A stretch of 64,000 nt of DNA. Origin: JACKAL01 sp964400355 (GTDB lineage Bacteria; Bdellovibrionota; Bdellovibrionia; Bdellovibrionales; JAGQZY01). The notes under the pieces were generated by a model. It saw only the letters and a program-made list of their open reading frames with translations. It was not told the DNA's origin and made no database searches. The position numbers and the translations under genes are program-made. The stretch spans positions 13,670-77,669 of the forward strand of contig CAYNTO010000012.1 in assembly GCA_964400355.1 (NCBI GenBank), in the 5' to 3' direction. Positions 51,652 through 60,881 of the stretch are shown one piece after another (the first letter of the stretch is position 1; each line of letters begins with the position of its first letter).

Positions 51652-53085
51652 CTATAAAGAGGCTCCTTTAATTCTTTCTTTAATTCGATCGCGAAGGCTC
51701 CCTGAATCTTCAGGAGAATCGATCATACACACATCAAAGCCGCTGGCCATACCGCACGCGCGTTCCGCAGCATCGAGTAAACTCATCGCATCGGCATGTT
51801 GGTCGGGAAACGCGGTCACTCCCGCCTTTACAACTGCAGTCGCAATTTTGTTCTCTTCGATAGCCGCTTTGACAATCGCCTGTAGCTTGCGCGCTTTACT
51901 CACACCTTCGGACATTGGGCAGTGAGGCAGCAGTACGCCAAATCGATGCTGGCCAACCTTCCCCACCAGATCTGTAACACGCGTGAAGCGCTTTAGAACT
52001 TTGGAAACAACTGAAGAGGCATATTTTTGATCTGTGCGGCTGGCGCTCGCCACATCAAAAATCAACAGACTCAATGGCGAATCCAGGCGACGCGAGCGGG
52101 AAATCTCATCGGAAATTTTTGAATAAAAAACTTTGTTCGACAAACAGCCAAATTCTTTGTCCACCTGAAGATAGTTGTGAATTGTACGTGTTTTTTTAGC
52201 GTTATCAATTTTTACGCCTAAACCTTGGAGGGTTTTTTCTATCACGCTCGCTCCGATATCGGTTACGGCGGATAAAGCCACTGCAAAACCAAAAGTGTCT
52301 TCCCCAGTTTGTACGCGATACGTCTGCGCCTCACTTGCAGAAAATACTTCCAGCAAGAAATCTCGATAGATTTTATAATCTGCAGGGTTCTCTATGAATG
52401 CCGCCATATCGTCGAGCTGATGCATCGGCACTCCAAGCCCTTCCAGATCTTTTCTCATTCCAAAGGAAACGTCCTTGAGCATAAGAACATCGCGCACCGT
52501 ATCGAGTGCAAAATAAGCAAATGCCTTACCGGTAAAACTGCTCAAGCGTTCCAGCGCAACACGAATAGCGTCGGTATCGTCCACAGCCATTAGCACATCG
52601 GAAAGTATCGAATCCTGAGATAGATCCATCTGCGGCATACTCGAAGTGAACAATGCGGCTTTTTCCGTGGCTGGCACCGGAGACTCGATCTGACTCATAA
52701 GCACCCATCGCTCACAGGCCAAATCTACTCGGTAGGGAATCGAATCGAGAAACTTTAGCGGATCTACGATAAAATCGTTGATCAAGCCTTTGCGCTTGAG
52801 CGCAAGCACCGCTTCGTAATCCTCTTCTGGCGCTAGCACCATTATTTGGATCTCGCGACTCATTTTACGGATATCCATTAGCAATTTTTCATAACGCTGG
52901 GTCGATGGCAAAATCACGATGTGCGGCAGCGCCAAATACACCGCTTGGCGCACCAGATTTTCATCGGTATAAAAATGCACTTCGTATTCGGAAGCTGCTA
53001 AGCGATCCTTTATGGCTCGCGCCAGGTAAATGTTCTCATTAAAAATGAAAACCGATATGTTCTTTTTATAATTCTCCGATATCAT
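51652..53085 (-). CDS. Response-regulator-like protein with degenerate GGDEF domain
   Basis: 477 residues. Residues about 8-125 look like a receiver fold (ISVFIFNENIYLARAIKDRL, then LPHIVILPST), but the phosphorylatable Asp is replaced: the strand reads HIVILPS. A middle region of some 180 residues resembles a GAF-like sensor. From about residue 320 the frame has the GGDEF layout, LSNKVFYSKISDEISRSRR and LSLLIFDVAS, but the catalytic loop reads KVGQHRFGVLLP where RxGGDEF(F)xxLLP is expected. It therefore should not make c-di-GMP. It overlaps the sensor gene by 20 bases. Confidence 0.72.
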   Translation of the reverse strand: MISENYKKNISVFIFNENIYLARAIKDRLAASEYEVHFYTDENLVRQAVYLALPHIVILPSTQRYEKLLMDIRKMSREIQIMVLAPEEDYEAVLALKRKGLINDFIVDPLKFLDSIPYRVDLACERWVLMSQIESPVPATEKAALFTSSMPQMDLSQDSILSDVLMAVDDTDAIRVALERLSSFTGKAFAYFALDTVRDVLMLKDVSFGMRKDLEGLGVPMHQLDDMAAFIENPADYKIYRDFLLEVFSASEAQTYRVQTGEDTFGFAVALSAVTDIGASVIEKTLQGLGVKIDNAKKTRTIHNYLQVDKEFGCLSNKVFYSKISDEISRSRRLDSPLSLLIFDVASASRTDQKYASSVVSKVLKRFTRVTDLVGKVGQHRFGVLLPHCPMSEGVSKARKLQAIVKAAIEENKIATAVVKAGVTAFPDQHADAMSLLDAAERACGMASGFDVCMIDSPEDSGSLRDRIKERIKGASL

Positions 53086-54466
53086 TGATCTCCCTTTTCG
53101 GCCGGCGAATTGTCGGTGTCATATCGAGTATTGCATTGGCATTTTGCATGGCTTTGGCCACCTCTGCTTTTGCCGCGTCTTTTTTAATCACGTCGTTACC
53201 CAATTCTTTTTGGTAGGAAGAAAGTATTGGATTGAATGCGGGCTGAATGCTCGGTGTGGTGGAAATCGTTGCATTTTGCGGGTCTACCAGCTTGCGCAAC
53301 TCGCGAAGTTCCTGTTCGAGCAGAGTGATGTGTGGAGACTCCAGTTGAAACTGCGCCTTAATGCGATTCAGATAACCTAAGCAGTTGATTGCACGGGAAC
53401 GCACACTTTTTGTGAGTTCCGCCTCGTCGATCATCGGCGCGACGGCTGGAGCGGCAGTAGTCTCCGGAACCGTTGCAGTCGTAGTGGCACTCACCGCAGT
53501 GGCGGCGGCACCCAAACCATTTTCCTCGATAAGGTCGGCCAGGTACTCCACCTCTACCAATTCATCGTGAGCGGCAATTGGAATTTCCTCGATGCCGCTC
53601 GCGCTTCGAATCTTTTCCACCGCTACTTGCAGGCGTTCAAACATCGCTTTGAACAATAAATGCAATGCAAACACTGCAATTGCACCTAGGATCAAAGCGA
53701 AGACCATTAAACCGTAAAAGCGCGAGAGCGGAAGCGTTGCCACACGGTTCTGCGGAATTACTTTAAACACGTAGGATTGCAAAAAAGGATGGAACTGATA
53801 GAGCACCACTTGATTGCCTGCGGTTTTGCCCGTAAGCACGCCTTGAGTTTTACCACTAAGGTTTTTGGTGCGACCTTCAATGAGCTTCATGTCTTTTGCA
53901 TTCGTCGAAAAAATCTCTCCTGCTTGAGGTGAAACGATATGAAGGCTTTCCACCACCGAACTTTTTTTAAGTATTTGCGCCATGCTCTTTTGGTCCATAA
54001 AGAACGAAAAGAAGTGAACCGCATTGTCCGCCATTTTAGGGATGATGAACGCGTAACCCGTGGAGCGATCATCGTAGCGCACCATGGCCCACGAATTGCG
54101 CGACTGCGGAGTAGAATCAAATGCAATTTGGCTGGCCAGAGATTTGGCTTGCCCGCGCATGCCCGGAGAGCCTTCGAACCACTGCGCTTTCCATTTTCCC
54201 TCGGAAAACATCACGTGGGCCATCAATGGAATTTGTAGCGCCTTCATTTGCGTTTCCACGTTCTTGCCATTAGCAACGGTTTTAAACCGTTCAAGCTCAC
54301 TGACAACTCCGCGCACGCGCTCCTCGAGAATATCCATTTCACTTTGAATAGCGGCTTGAGCATAACTTTCGGAATAAACGCGAAACGCTTTCCACGCGAT
54401 TATGGAAAATGCTCCAGCCATGAAAACGCTCAAGAACACTAAAAACTTTAGTCTATAACCCATCAT
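53066..54466 (-). CDS. Membrane sensor-like protein with periplasmic domain
   Basis: 466 residues. Two membrane segments (about residues 5-24 and 247-270) enclose a periplasmic region of roughly 220 residues with the look of a Cache-type sensor (an initial long helix, EMDILEERVRGVVSELERF, then beta-rich parts). The cytoplasmic part starts with a HAMP-like or coiled-coil helix (FKAMFERLQVAVEKIRSA), then an Ala/Thr/Pro-rich linker and a helical tail. No kinase, GGDEF or methyl-accepting domain is seen. It probably signals to the degenerate GGDEF protein encoded by the overlapping next gene. First gene of the six-gene operon. Confidence 0.68.
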   Translation of the reverse strand: MMGYRLKFLVFLSVFMAGAFSIIAWKAFRVYSESYAQAAIQSEMDILEERVRGVVSELERFKTVANGKNVETQMKALQIPLMAHVMFSEGKWKAQWFEGSPGMRGQAKSLASQIAFDSTPQSRNSWAMVRYDDRSTGYAFIIPKMADNAVHFFSFFMDQKSMAQILKKSSVVESLHIVSPQAGEIFSTNAKDMKLIEGRTKNLSGKTQGVLTGKTAGNQVVLYQFHPFLQSYVFKVIPQNRVATLPLSRFYGLMVFALILGAIAVFALHLLFKAMFERLQVAVEKIRSASGIEEIPIAAHDELVEVEYLADLIEENGLGAAATAVSATTTATVPETTAAPAVAPMIDEAELTKSVRSRAINCLGYLNRIKAQFQLESPHITLLEQELRELRKLVDPQNATISTTPSIQPAFNPILSSYQKELGNDVIKKDAAKAEVAKAMQNANAILDMTPTIRRPKREINDIGEL

Positions 54467-54497
54467 TATCCCCGATGTATTAAGGCTTATAAAATTA

Positions 54498-54516
54498 CAA
54501 AGACGTCATGTCTTTG
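54498..54516. repeat. Inverted repeat in the divergent gap before the hydrolase gene
   Basis: CAAAGAC and GTCTTTG are perfect seven-base arms with a five-base centre. A second dyad, GACTTT-AGA-AAAGTC, lies at 54573-54587. Both are in the 223-base gap (54467-54689) between divergent genes, where terminators are not expected, so operator roles are possible. The gap holds no other feature I can support. Confidence 0.45.
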
Positions 54517-54689
54517 CCCTCACAAATAAGTGTAAGTTCTGCCTAGCTGCTAATCAAGCCGAACGTCCTTTGGACTTTAGAAAAGTCGCCCCTGCTTACA
54601 GACCCATCAAAGCACACTTCGGCTAATGGGCGCTATGCACCCTATTACAAGGTAGACTATGGTCCAGCTCTTCGCTATCCTCCTAGACC

Positions 54690-55532
54690 ATGATACAACG
54701 TGCTGAATTTCTTTTAAAAACTCCAGACTCTCAGGAAAACCTCTATCTGCAACGCTGGAAAAGGGACGACTGGCCCAGTGACGCCACGATCATCATCACT
54801 CACGGCGTGGCCGAACACTCCGATTGTTACCATCACACCGCGGAGGCCTTGGCCAATCAGCGCTTTCAAGTTTTCGCATGGGATCTCCCTGGCCACGGAA
54901 AATCTTATGGCCAGCGCGGCTACATTAAAACTTTTAGTGAGTTTTCAGATCGATTGGATTTTGTTGTTCAGGAGATTCGAAAACTCACTCTGGATAGCAA
55001 CCCGATTTATCTCTTCGGTCACTCGCTGGGTGGGTTGATTACGCTCAAATATATTTTGGATCACCCCAAGTCGCCTGCGAAGGCATTGCTGTTGAGCTCT
55101 CCGGCACTGGGTGTGGCTGTACAGGTTCCAAAATTTAAAGACAAGGCTGCGCGCCTACTCAATGTGATAGCTCCAAAGATAACAATTCCTCACGAACTCA
55201 ACTTCGAAGACCTTAGTCGTGATCGCACCATAATCGCAAACTATCCAAAAGATCCTCTCCGACACAAAAAGTATTCGGCGCCGTTGTATTTGGGGATTCT
55301 GAACACCATGGACGAGGTGAATTCTCGGGCACATCACATTGAAATACCTGTATTTATCCAGGCGGCAGGCGTAGACAAGATCGTCGATACGCTCGCCGCT
55401 CAGCAGTTCTTCCGCCGCCTCGGCTCCCACTCCAAAATGATGAAAGTGTACGAAAACAGCTACCATGAAATCTTCAATGATCTCAATCGCCAAGAAGTCG
55501 TTGACGATCTTGTTAGCTATTTAAGACAATAA
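54690..55532 (+). CDS. Alpha/beta hydrolase, monoacylglycerol lipase-like
   Basis: 280 residues, no signal peptide. The fold landmarks are IIITHGVAEHSDCYHHTAEAL (oxyanion HG), VFAWDLPGHGKSYGQRG, the nucleophile elbow LFGHSLGGLITLKYI, Asp in AAGVDKIVDT and His in YENSYHEIFND. The order and spacing match serine hydrolases of the monoglyceride lipase/lysophospholipase (PldB-like) group. Cytoplasmic location is expected. It lies four bases before a lipoprotein gene, forming a two-gene unit. Confidence 0.9.
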   Translation: MIQRAEFLLKTPDSQENLYLQRWKRDDWPSDATIIITHGVAEHSDCYHHTAEALANQRFQVFAWDLPGHGKSYGQRGYIKTFSEFSDRLDFVVQEIRKLTLDSNPIYLFGHSLGGLITLKYILDHPKSPAKALLLSSPALGVAVQVPKFKDKAARLLNVIAPKITIPHELNFEDLSRDRTIIANYPKDPLRHKKYSAPLYLGILNTMDEVNSRAHHIEIPVFIQAAGVDKIVDTLAAQQFFRRLGSHSKMMKVYENSYHEIFNDLNRQEVVDDLVSYLRQ

Positions 55533-55536
55533 CTCT

Positions 55537-56130
55537 ATGAACACATTAAAACGCGTTATTTCTATTTGTGCATTCGCCTCACTCGCAGCTTGTGCGACGA
55601 GCTCACCACCGACGGCCACCAGTGAGTATATCAACTCAGTGGAAGAATTCAGCGCGGGTGATATTCAGTATGAAGGGGCCTACGCCAATTTCAATTACCG
55701 TGCGACAATTTTTAGCCCCGGTATGCAGCGTTTATACATCAATAAAAAAGCGGAACTGTACTTGTGGTCCGACGCCAAGAAGGCTTCGGAGCTTTCCGCT
55801 TTGCAAATCAATAATGATAAGTCCACTCACATTTTTTTGAGCTTTTTTACTCCCAACAAATGGGATGACAATATGAGCACCTCAAAATCGATTTGGACCG
55901 TTTATTTGCATGTGGGTGGCAACCGTTACGAAGGCAAGGTCACTAAAAATCGCGATAGCCGTACTGAAATCAACTCTATATTCCCATTTCACGGGCGTTA
56001 CGCCAGTGCCTACAGCGTCGACTTCCAAGTTCCCGTCTCTCAACTCACCGGGCAGGAACTACAAATCACCATCACTGGCCCACTGGGCGTAAAAACAGTG
56101 AAGTTCCCAACGACGGCCACAGCTCTTTAG
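55537..56130 (+). CDS. Small lipoprotein of unknown function
   Basis: 197 residues. The lipobox is LAAC with Cys19, followed by ATSSPPTATS. The mature protein looks like a single beta-sandwich domain (YEGAYANFNYRATIF, SIWTVYLHVGGNRYEG, GQELQITITGPLGV). No family recognised. It is coupled to the hydrolase gene by a four-base gap. Confidence 0.65.
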   Translation: MNTLKRVISICAFASLAACATSSPPTATSEYINSVEEFSAGDIQYEGAYANFNYRATIFSPGMQRLYINKKAELYLWSDAKKASELSALQINNDKSTHIFLSFFTPNKWDDNMSTSKSIWTVYLHVGGNRYEGKVTKNRDSRTEINSIFPFHGRYASAYSVDFQVPVSQLTGQELQITITGPLGVKTVKFPTTATAL

Positions 56131-56139
56131 TAAAAAAAT

Positions 56140-56165
56140 GGCGTGATGGGTTCCACCACCACGCC
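56140..56165 (-). terminator. Terminator of the spondin-like gene
   Basis: GGCGTG and CACGCC form the base of an imperfect, longer hairpin. On the minus strand it is followed by ATTTTTTT. It lies between two convergent genes. Confidence 0.7.
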
Positions 56166-56188
56166 GCACACGAATTTACTAGAACTTT

Positions 56189-56893
56189 CTAGTGCTTGAG
56201 TTCTGCTTTAAAGCGAATGGCGCCGGCTGTCGGCACCAGGAGCGTGAGCGCTTCTGCGCTCCCATAATGGTCTTCCAAGAACTGAATCACACTCGGCAAA
56301 TAACCATTAAAACTACGAACCGTGTTCATGCCCATAATTGGAGCGGCCATCGCACGTAAACAGTCTACGGCTTTTGTCGCCGATTCGCAGTGAGCTTCCG
56401 AGTAGGGAGTGAGCGTGGGCTCCGTAAAGCCGCCCGATAGGACCACTTGATCTTTGCCAGCCACTTGCGAAACGATATGGCTACTGAGTGCCGTGAGACT
56501 GTGGCGATTAACACTAAATACTCCGCAGAGATCTTTTGTTTTTCCGTACATTGTTTCAAAGTGGATACCGTTTACGTTTTTGCCGTCGACCTGCACTTCG
56601 AAAGTTTTGCTTTCGCCAGCAGCAATGCCGCCCGTTTCCATAACTGTCACCGTAGACATCTTCTTTCTGAGTTCGGCGGCGCGATCGGCGGTTGCACCTG
56701 TCTCACACAGCTTTACGAACGGTGCCGTGGTCACTGCACCTAAGTGGCTATCAGCCTCTGCATTTGCACTAGAGTATAGAACACCTGGCGATAAACCCAT
56801 GGCTGAGCCGTTGGTGATCGTGATTTTATAAACATCGGCGTGTGCGAGAGTCGCGCCGCTAGCCACTAGACACACAAGAATTTGTTTCAGCAT
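56189..56893 (-). CDS. Exported spondin-N-like protein
   Basis: 234 residues with a signal peptide (LKQILVCLVASGATLAHA). The mature part begins YKITITNGSAMGLSPGVLYS and continues LGAVTTAPFVKLCETG; this is the 'itN.t....lSP.l......f..g..as..l..laE.G' layout of bacterial spondin-N domain proteins. Such proteins are secreted and are often found next to regulators in aquatic bacteria; the function is not known. Two Cys pairs (CETG/CGVF and CESA/CLRA) may form disulfides. It is divergent from a LysR gene, which probably controls it. Confidence 0.7.
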   Translation of the reverse strand: MLKQILVCLVASGATLAHADVYKITITNGSAMGLSPGVLYSSANAEADSHLGAVTTAPFVKLCETGATADRAAELRKKMSTVTVMETGGIAAGESKTFEVQVDGKNVNGIHFETMYGKTKDLCGVFSVNRHSLTALSSHIVSQVAGKDQVVLSGGFTEPTLTPYSEAHCESATKAVDCLRAMAAPIMGMNTVRSFNGYLPSVIQFLEDHYGSAEALTLLVPTAGAIRFKAELKH

Positions 56894-56956
56894 ATTTGCT
56901 CCTTTGTGAAACGTTGAATCTGCCGTCTATTTTATAAAAAATACAGTGACTACCAT

Positions 56957-56969
56957 ATACTAAAAGTAT
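56957..56969. promoter_or_regulatory. Possible LysR operator in the divergent gap
   Basis: ATACT-AAA-AGTAT is a perfect short dyad in the 100-base gap between the spondin-like gene and the LysR gene. It resembles an AT-rich LysR-type recognition site and lies about 25 bases before the LysR ATG. Confidence 0.4.
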
Positions 56970-56993
56970 TATACCCCTATAACTGGAGGTTAA

Positions 56994-57893
56994 ATGTCTC
57001 TCGCAGAACACCTAGAAAAGTTGCGTCATTTCCATCGCCTCGCTGATTTTCGCTCCATCAATGAAGCATCAAAAGTCATAGGAATTTCTCAAGCCGGCTT
57101 GTCGAAAAGCCTCTCCAACCTGGAAAACATTATTGGTCACTCCCTATTTATTCGAACTCCAGATGGATTGGTGCTGACTCGCGAAGGTGCGATAGTTCTC
57201 AGCACCACAAAGACCATCTTGCAGGAGGCTGCGCTGCTCGAGACGACCCTGCGCTCGACGAGCGACATGAGCCATCCCGAACACTTACACATTGGCCTTT
57301 ACGACAGTATCGCCGTGTACTTCTTTTCGGCACTTTCAAGCTACATGAAAACCATTTACAAAACTGTAGACATTGAACTGCTCGTGGATTCCAGTAAAAA
57401 CCTTGCACTGGCAGCCGGGAAAAATGATATCGATCTGGCCATCGGCGTAAATTTTAAAACTAGAATTCCCGCCAACTGTTCCTACCGCTCCTTATTTGAA
57501 GATCATTTTTCTTTTTATACGGCGGCCAAGAACGTGGACGATGCGGAAAATCTTCCGTTGATTATTCATCCAGGTGCGGAGAGCGGTGACGGCCAGACTG
57601 TGGAGTCGCTGATTCAATACACCATTGCCAAACGTGGTGCCCATCGAGTTCATAACTTTGAAACATTGAAAACTCTCACGCTGCAAAATTTAGGCGTGGG
57701 CGTTCTTCCCACACAGGTTGCAAAACCGCTGGTCAATGCCAAGGCGCTCGCTCAAGTCACTCTCAATAAAACCAAGCGGCTTTTTGGAAGTCATGAAATT
57801 GGCGTGTTGATTTCTAACAAGCTCACGAAAGCTCACCCGGAGTTTTCCAATGATATTTTTAGGCTTGGACAACAGTGGGTGGAATCGACCTAG
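56994..57893 (+). CDS. LysR-family transcriptional regulator
   Basis: 299 residues, the usual length. The N-terminal winged helix is seen in LRHFHRLADFRSINEASKVI, then GISQAGLSKSLSNLENIIGHSLFIRTPDGLVLTREG over residues about 29-64. The substrate-binding domain begins HLHIGLYDSIAVYFF. GGAGG lies five bases upstream of the ATG. By position it should control the divergent spondin-like gene and itself; the effector is unknown. Confidence 0.92.
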   Translation: MSLAEHLEKLRHFHRLADFRSINEASKVIGISQAGLSKSLSNLENIIGHSLFIRTPDGLVLTREGAIVLSTTKTILQEAALLETTLRSTSDMSHPEHLHIGLYDSIAVYFFSALSSYMKTIYKTVDIELLVDSSKNLALAAGKNDIDLAIGVNFKTRIPANCSYRSLFEDHFSFYTAAKNVDDAENLPLIIHPGAESGDGQTVESLIQYTIAKRGAHRVHNFETLKTLTLQNLGVGVLPTQVAKPLVNAKALAQVTLNKTKRLFGSHEIGVLISNKLTKAHPEFSNDIFRLGQQWVEST

Positions 57894-57908
57894 CATTGAA
57901 AACTCAAA

Positions 57909-60881
57909 TCACTTCACAATAAACTTTTTTTGGAAGGGATAGACAACCGCAAGTTGCACCGGTCCCTGCCATTTTAAATATTTTTGGAGTGCATTGCCAT
58001 AGGCTGAAAGTTGCGACAACAATTGTGATTCTTCCACAAACCCGCCCGATTTGTAATCCACCACCCACAACGTGCCGTCTACGATACCCCAAAGATCAAT
58101 TTGCCCCTGAATAAACGAATCACCGTCTTTATTGAGAAAGCTCCATTCCGGCTTTCCCTCTTTGAGCAAACGGGAAAGAGGTGGCTTCTCGAGCTGCAAA
58201 ATATAATTGAGCGCGTCTGCCACCTTTTCCGCATCCTCGCCAAACCAGGCTTGGATAGTCGCGCGCAAATCGATCTGCACGGGCTTCGCTAGCACCTCGA
58301 GCAATCGATGGAACAAAATTCCCAAGCGAATCTTGTAAAAATTGGCTTCGGTTTGGCGGAAGGATTTTATCTCCACAAGCTCGGTCACAGCATGAGTGAC
58401 TTCTTTGTGCTCTTTCGTGCGGAACATTTCTGGCACATCAATGAGAGGCTGAGTGTCTGCGCTGTCAAACTCGGCAGTGATTTCTGCCGGGTACACCGAG
58501 TACTGGCTCTCGCCGAGAGTGTGCACGCCAGGAGTGCTCGAGAGATGGCTGAGCAATCGTGTCCAGCTGCGCGTTTTTATTTTTTCACACCAGCTCAAAT
58601 AAATGGTTTTTACAGCGCGCGTGATGGCCACATAGAAGAGACGAAGATCCTCCTCTTGAAGGCGCGTTTTGTAGTAGGCCAGAATGTCTTTTTCGTAGAG
58701 AGAGCTACTGGTTGCCAATTCCGTCTCGCTGCGTGGAGTGCGGATACACCATTTTTTGCGGACTTCGTCGACAAGAAAATTTTTCGTGTTCTCAATGTAC
58801 TGTTCATCCGCCAGATAAGGCATGAGAACATGCTCAAACTGTAGGCCCTTGGCGGCATGAATGGTCATTACCGAAATTTTGTTATTATCAATGGAGCCCG
58901 GGGCATCTGAGGTGGATTCAAGGTATTCCGATTTTTCGCATTCCGAAATAAAATCGTAAAATGTGCCGCTCGCCGTTGCTTCAAAGGTTTTCAGCTTGTG
59001 AATGAACATCCACACATTGCCTTCGCTGCGACCGGAAGGATCGTAAACCAAATGGTTGTCGAAAAATCCTAACTTTTCTAACGCCGCCTGAAAGCCGTAA
59101 ACATAACCGCGCTCCTCAGAAACAACTAAAAGACTCACCAATAGCTGAACGGTCGCGGAAGAATTCTTGAGAGTTAGCAGATGAGACCACAAAGGCGCTG
59201 TCTCTTGAACCCACCCGGCAATGTCCTCATCACTCACTTCCAAAAATGGTGAGCGCAAAAACGAAACCAGATTGACCTCATCGTGAGGATTTAAAAGAAA
59301 CTTGAGCAATATCACGCAGTCCAAAACTTCGCGGCGGCGCCAAAACTGCCCGGAGGAGGAGAGATGCGCGGGTAATCGCTTCGCAGAGAGAAATTCTCCC
59401 ACAGCTTTGAGCTGTTCATTCTTTCTCACCAATACCGCCACACTGGCAAATGTCGCGCCCTTTGCGAACAAGCGTTGCAAGTGACGGTACATATACTCCA
59501 ACTCCCGTTCGGCTTCGCAACCGGGCTGCAGATACAGCGCATACTCACTCCATGTGTCCGCTTGTGTCGGCTGCATGGGAGAAAACGCACTCCCCAAACC
59601 AGCGGTGAGATGATTGATCATGCCAAGCATCTTTTTCTCGGAACGGTAGTTGTCCGTAAGCTCAACAAAGTCGCCATTGTTTTTGCGAATGGCCTCCACG
59701 GCCGATGCAAAAACCTCCGCGCGTGCTCCACGAAACAGGTAAATGCTCTGTTGAGGATCCCCCACTAAGTAGTAAGGGCTTTTACCGATCAGTGAGGTTA
59801 GGAGCTCCAACTGGAGAGGACTGGTATCCTGGAACTCGTCGATCACCCAATAATCAAAAGCGGCGGCATGCTTATCCACCTCTTTTTTGTGGCGCAGAAT
59901 CAGCTGCTGCGCGAGAACTTCCAAATCCGATATTTCAATTTTATTAACTGCCTTTTTTTGCTCCTGCAGTCGATCTTTGTACTTGGAAAGTAGCAAACTG
60001 AACTGCCCATTGTATTTTCCGGCAAGATCAATGCATTCTTCGCTGTAATAAGGCTCTTCGAATTTGCGAAGTTGATCGACACACGACTTGAAATCGTCGT
60101 ACATATCCAGCAGTGACCCGTCTTTACGAGGCTTCAAGCCATTGAGCTTGATCAAATCCATGCGCTCCACGATGCGTTTTTGATTTTCGGCCCAATTTTC
60201 GATGTCTAACAGCGGTACTACTTCGTAGAGAACATCAACAACAGACCGCCACTTGTCGGTGAGCTGTTCATTTTTTAACTGTTGCAAAATACCGCTGGTG
60301 CGACTGCGTGCCGCCTCTAAGTACTCTCGCAGCAGCCGGTAGGCATCGTCTTTGGACACAAAAGTATAGCCTTCCAGTGGAAGTTCTTCGGCCTCACTTA
60401 AAAGTGTGTGCAATTGAGCAAACGAGTAGTGTCGCGTGAGATCAGTGAAGGACTCTTCTTCGTCGAGGATACTTTTTAAAACTTTCTTCGATAAAAACAA
60501 AGCCTCGGAATTGGACAAGTAGGAAAAATCGCGGCGAAGCCCCAAGTGCGAGCCGCACTCTTTAAGAAGCCGGTCCAATATTCCGTGAATGGTGCTCACT
60601 TGCAGATAATAACCGGAATTTACGAATGGGAGGATCTCTGGCTCTTCTTTGAGCGCCAGCTGCAAAATGCGCTCAGAGAGCTCTTGTGTGGCTTTTTTTG
60701 TGAACGTGGTGACCACCACCCGCGGCCAGCGCTCGTGCGTTTTATAGAACGACTTCGCAAACGCCGCCACGTCGCGCGTGAGATTATAGGTTTTACCCGC
60801 ACCCGCACCGGCTTTGACCGCTTTTGTTTTTACTTGAGGTGCGGCGCTCTGCACGTTTTCCTCCAGTGGCACGTTGGACAC
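57909..60881 (-). CDS. AddA-like UvrD-family helicase/nuclease
   Basis: 990 residues. SF1 helicase motifs: AGAGAGKTYNLTRD near residue 25 (Walker A), WVIDEFQDTSPLQLELL (motif II), YLVGDPQQSIYLFRGA (motif III) and SVMTIHAAKGLQFEHVLMPY (motif V region), then LRLFYVAITRAVKTIYLSW (motif VI). The C-terminus is a PD-(D/E)XK nuclease with GQIDLWGIVD and LWVVDYKSGG. This is the AddA/RecB arrangement for double-strand-break processing. Its start overlaps the upstream AddB-like gene by 52 bases. AddA is favoured over RecB because the partner has a nuclease domain and no RecD is seen. Confidence 0.88.
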   Translation of the reverse strand: MSNVPLEENVQSAAPQVKTKAVKAGAGAGKTYNLTRDVAAFAKSFYKTHERWPRVVVTTFTKKATQELSERILQLALKEEPEILPFVNSGYYLQVSTIHGILDRLLKECGSHLGLRRDFSYLSNSEALFLSKKVLKSILDEEESFTDLTRHYSFAQLHTLLSEAEELPLEGYTFVSKDDAYRLLREYLEAARSRTSGILQQLKNEQLTDKWRSVVDVLYEVVPLLDIENWAENQKRIVERMDLIKLNGLKPRKDGSLLDMYDDFKSCVDQLRKFEEPYYSEECIDLAGKYNGQFSLLLSKYKDRLQEQKKAVNKIEISDLEVLAQQLILRHKKEVDKHAAAFDYWVIDEFQDTSPLQLELLTSLIGKSPYYLVGDPQQSIYLFRGARAEVFASAVEAIRKNNGDFVELTDNYRSEKKMLGMINHLTAGLGSAFSPMQPTQADTWSEYALYLQPGCEAERELEYMYRHLQRLFAKGATFASVAVLVRKNEQLKAVGEFLSAKRLPAHLSSSGQFWRRREVLDCVILLKFLLNPHDEVNLVSFLRSPFLEVSDEDIAGWVQETAPLWSHLLTLKNSSATVQLLVSLLVVSEERGYVYGFQAALEKLGFFDNHLVYDPSGRSEGNVWMFIHKLKTFEATASGTFYDFISECEKSEYLESTSDAPGSIDNNKISVMTIHAAKGLQFEHVLMPYLADEQYIENTKNFLVDEVRKKWCIRTPRSETELATSSSLYEKDILAYYKTRLQEEDLRLFYVAITRAVKTIYLSWCEKIKTRSWTRLLSHLSSTPGVHTLGESQYSVYPAEITAEFDSADTQPLIDVPEMFRTKEHKEVTHAVTELVEIKSFRQTEANFYKIRLGILFHRLLEVLAKPVQIDLRATIQAWFGEDAEKVADALNYILQLEKPPLSRLLKEGKPEWSFLNKDGDSFIQGQIDLWGIVDGTLWVVDYKSGGFVEESQLLSQLSAYGNALQKYLKWQGPVQLAVVYPFQKKFIVK

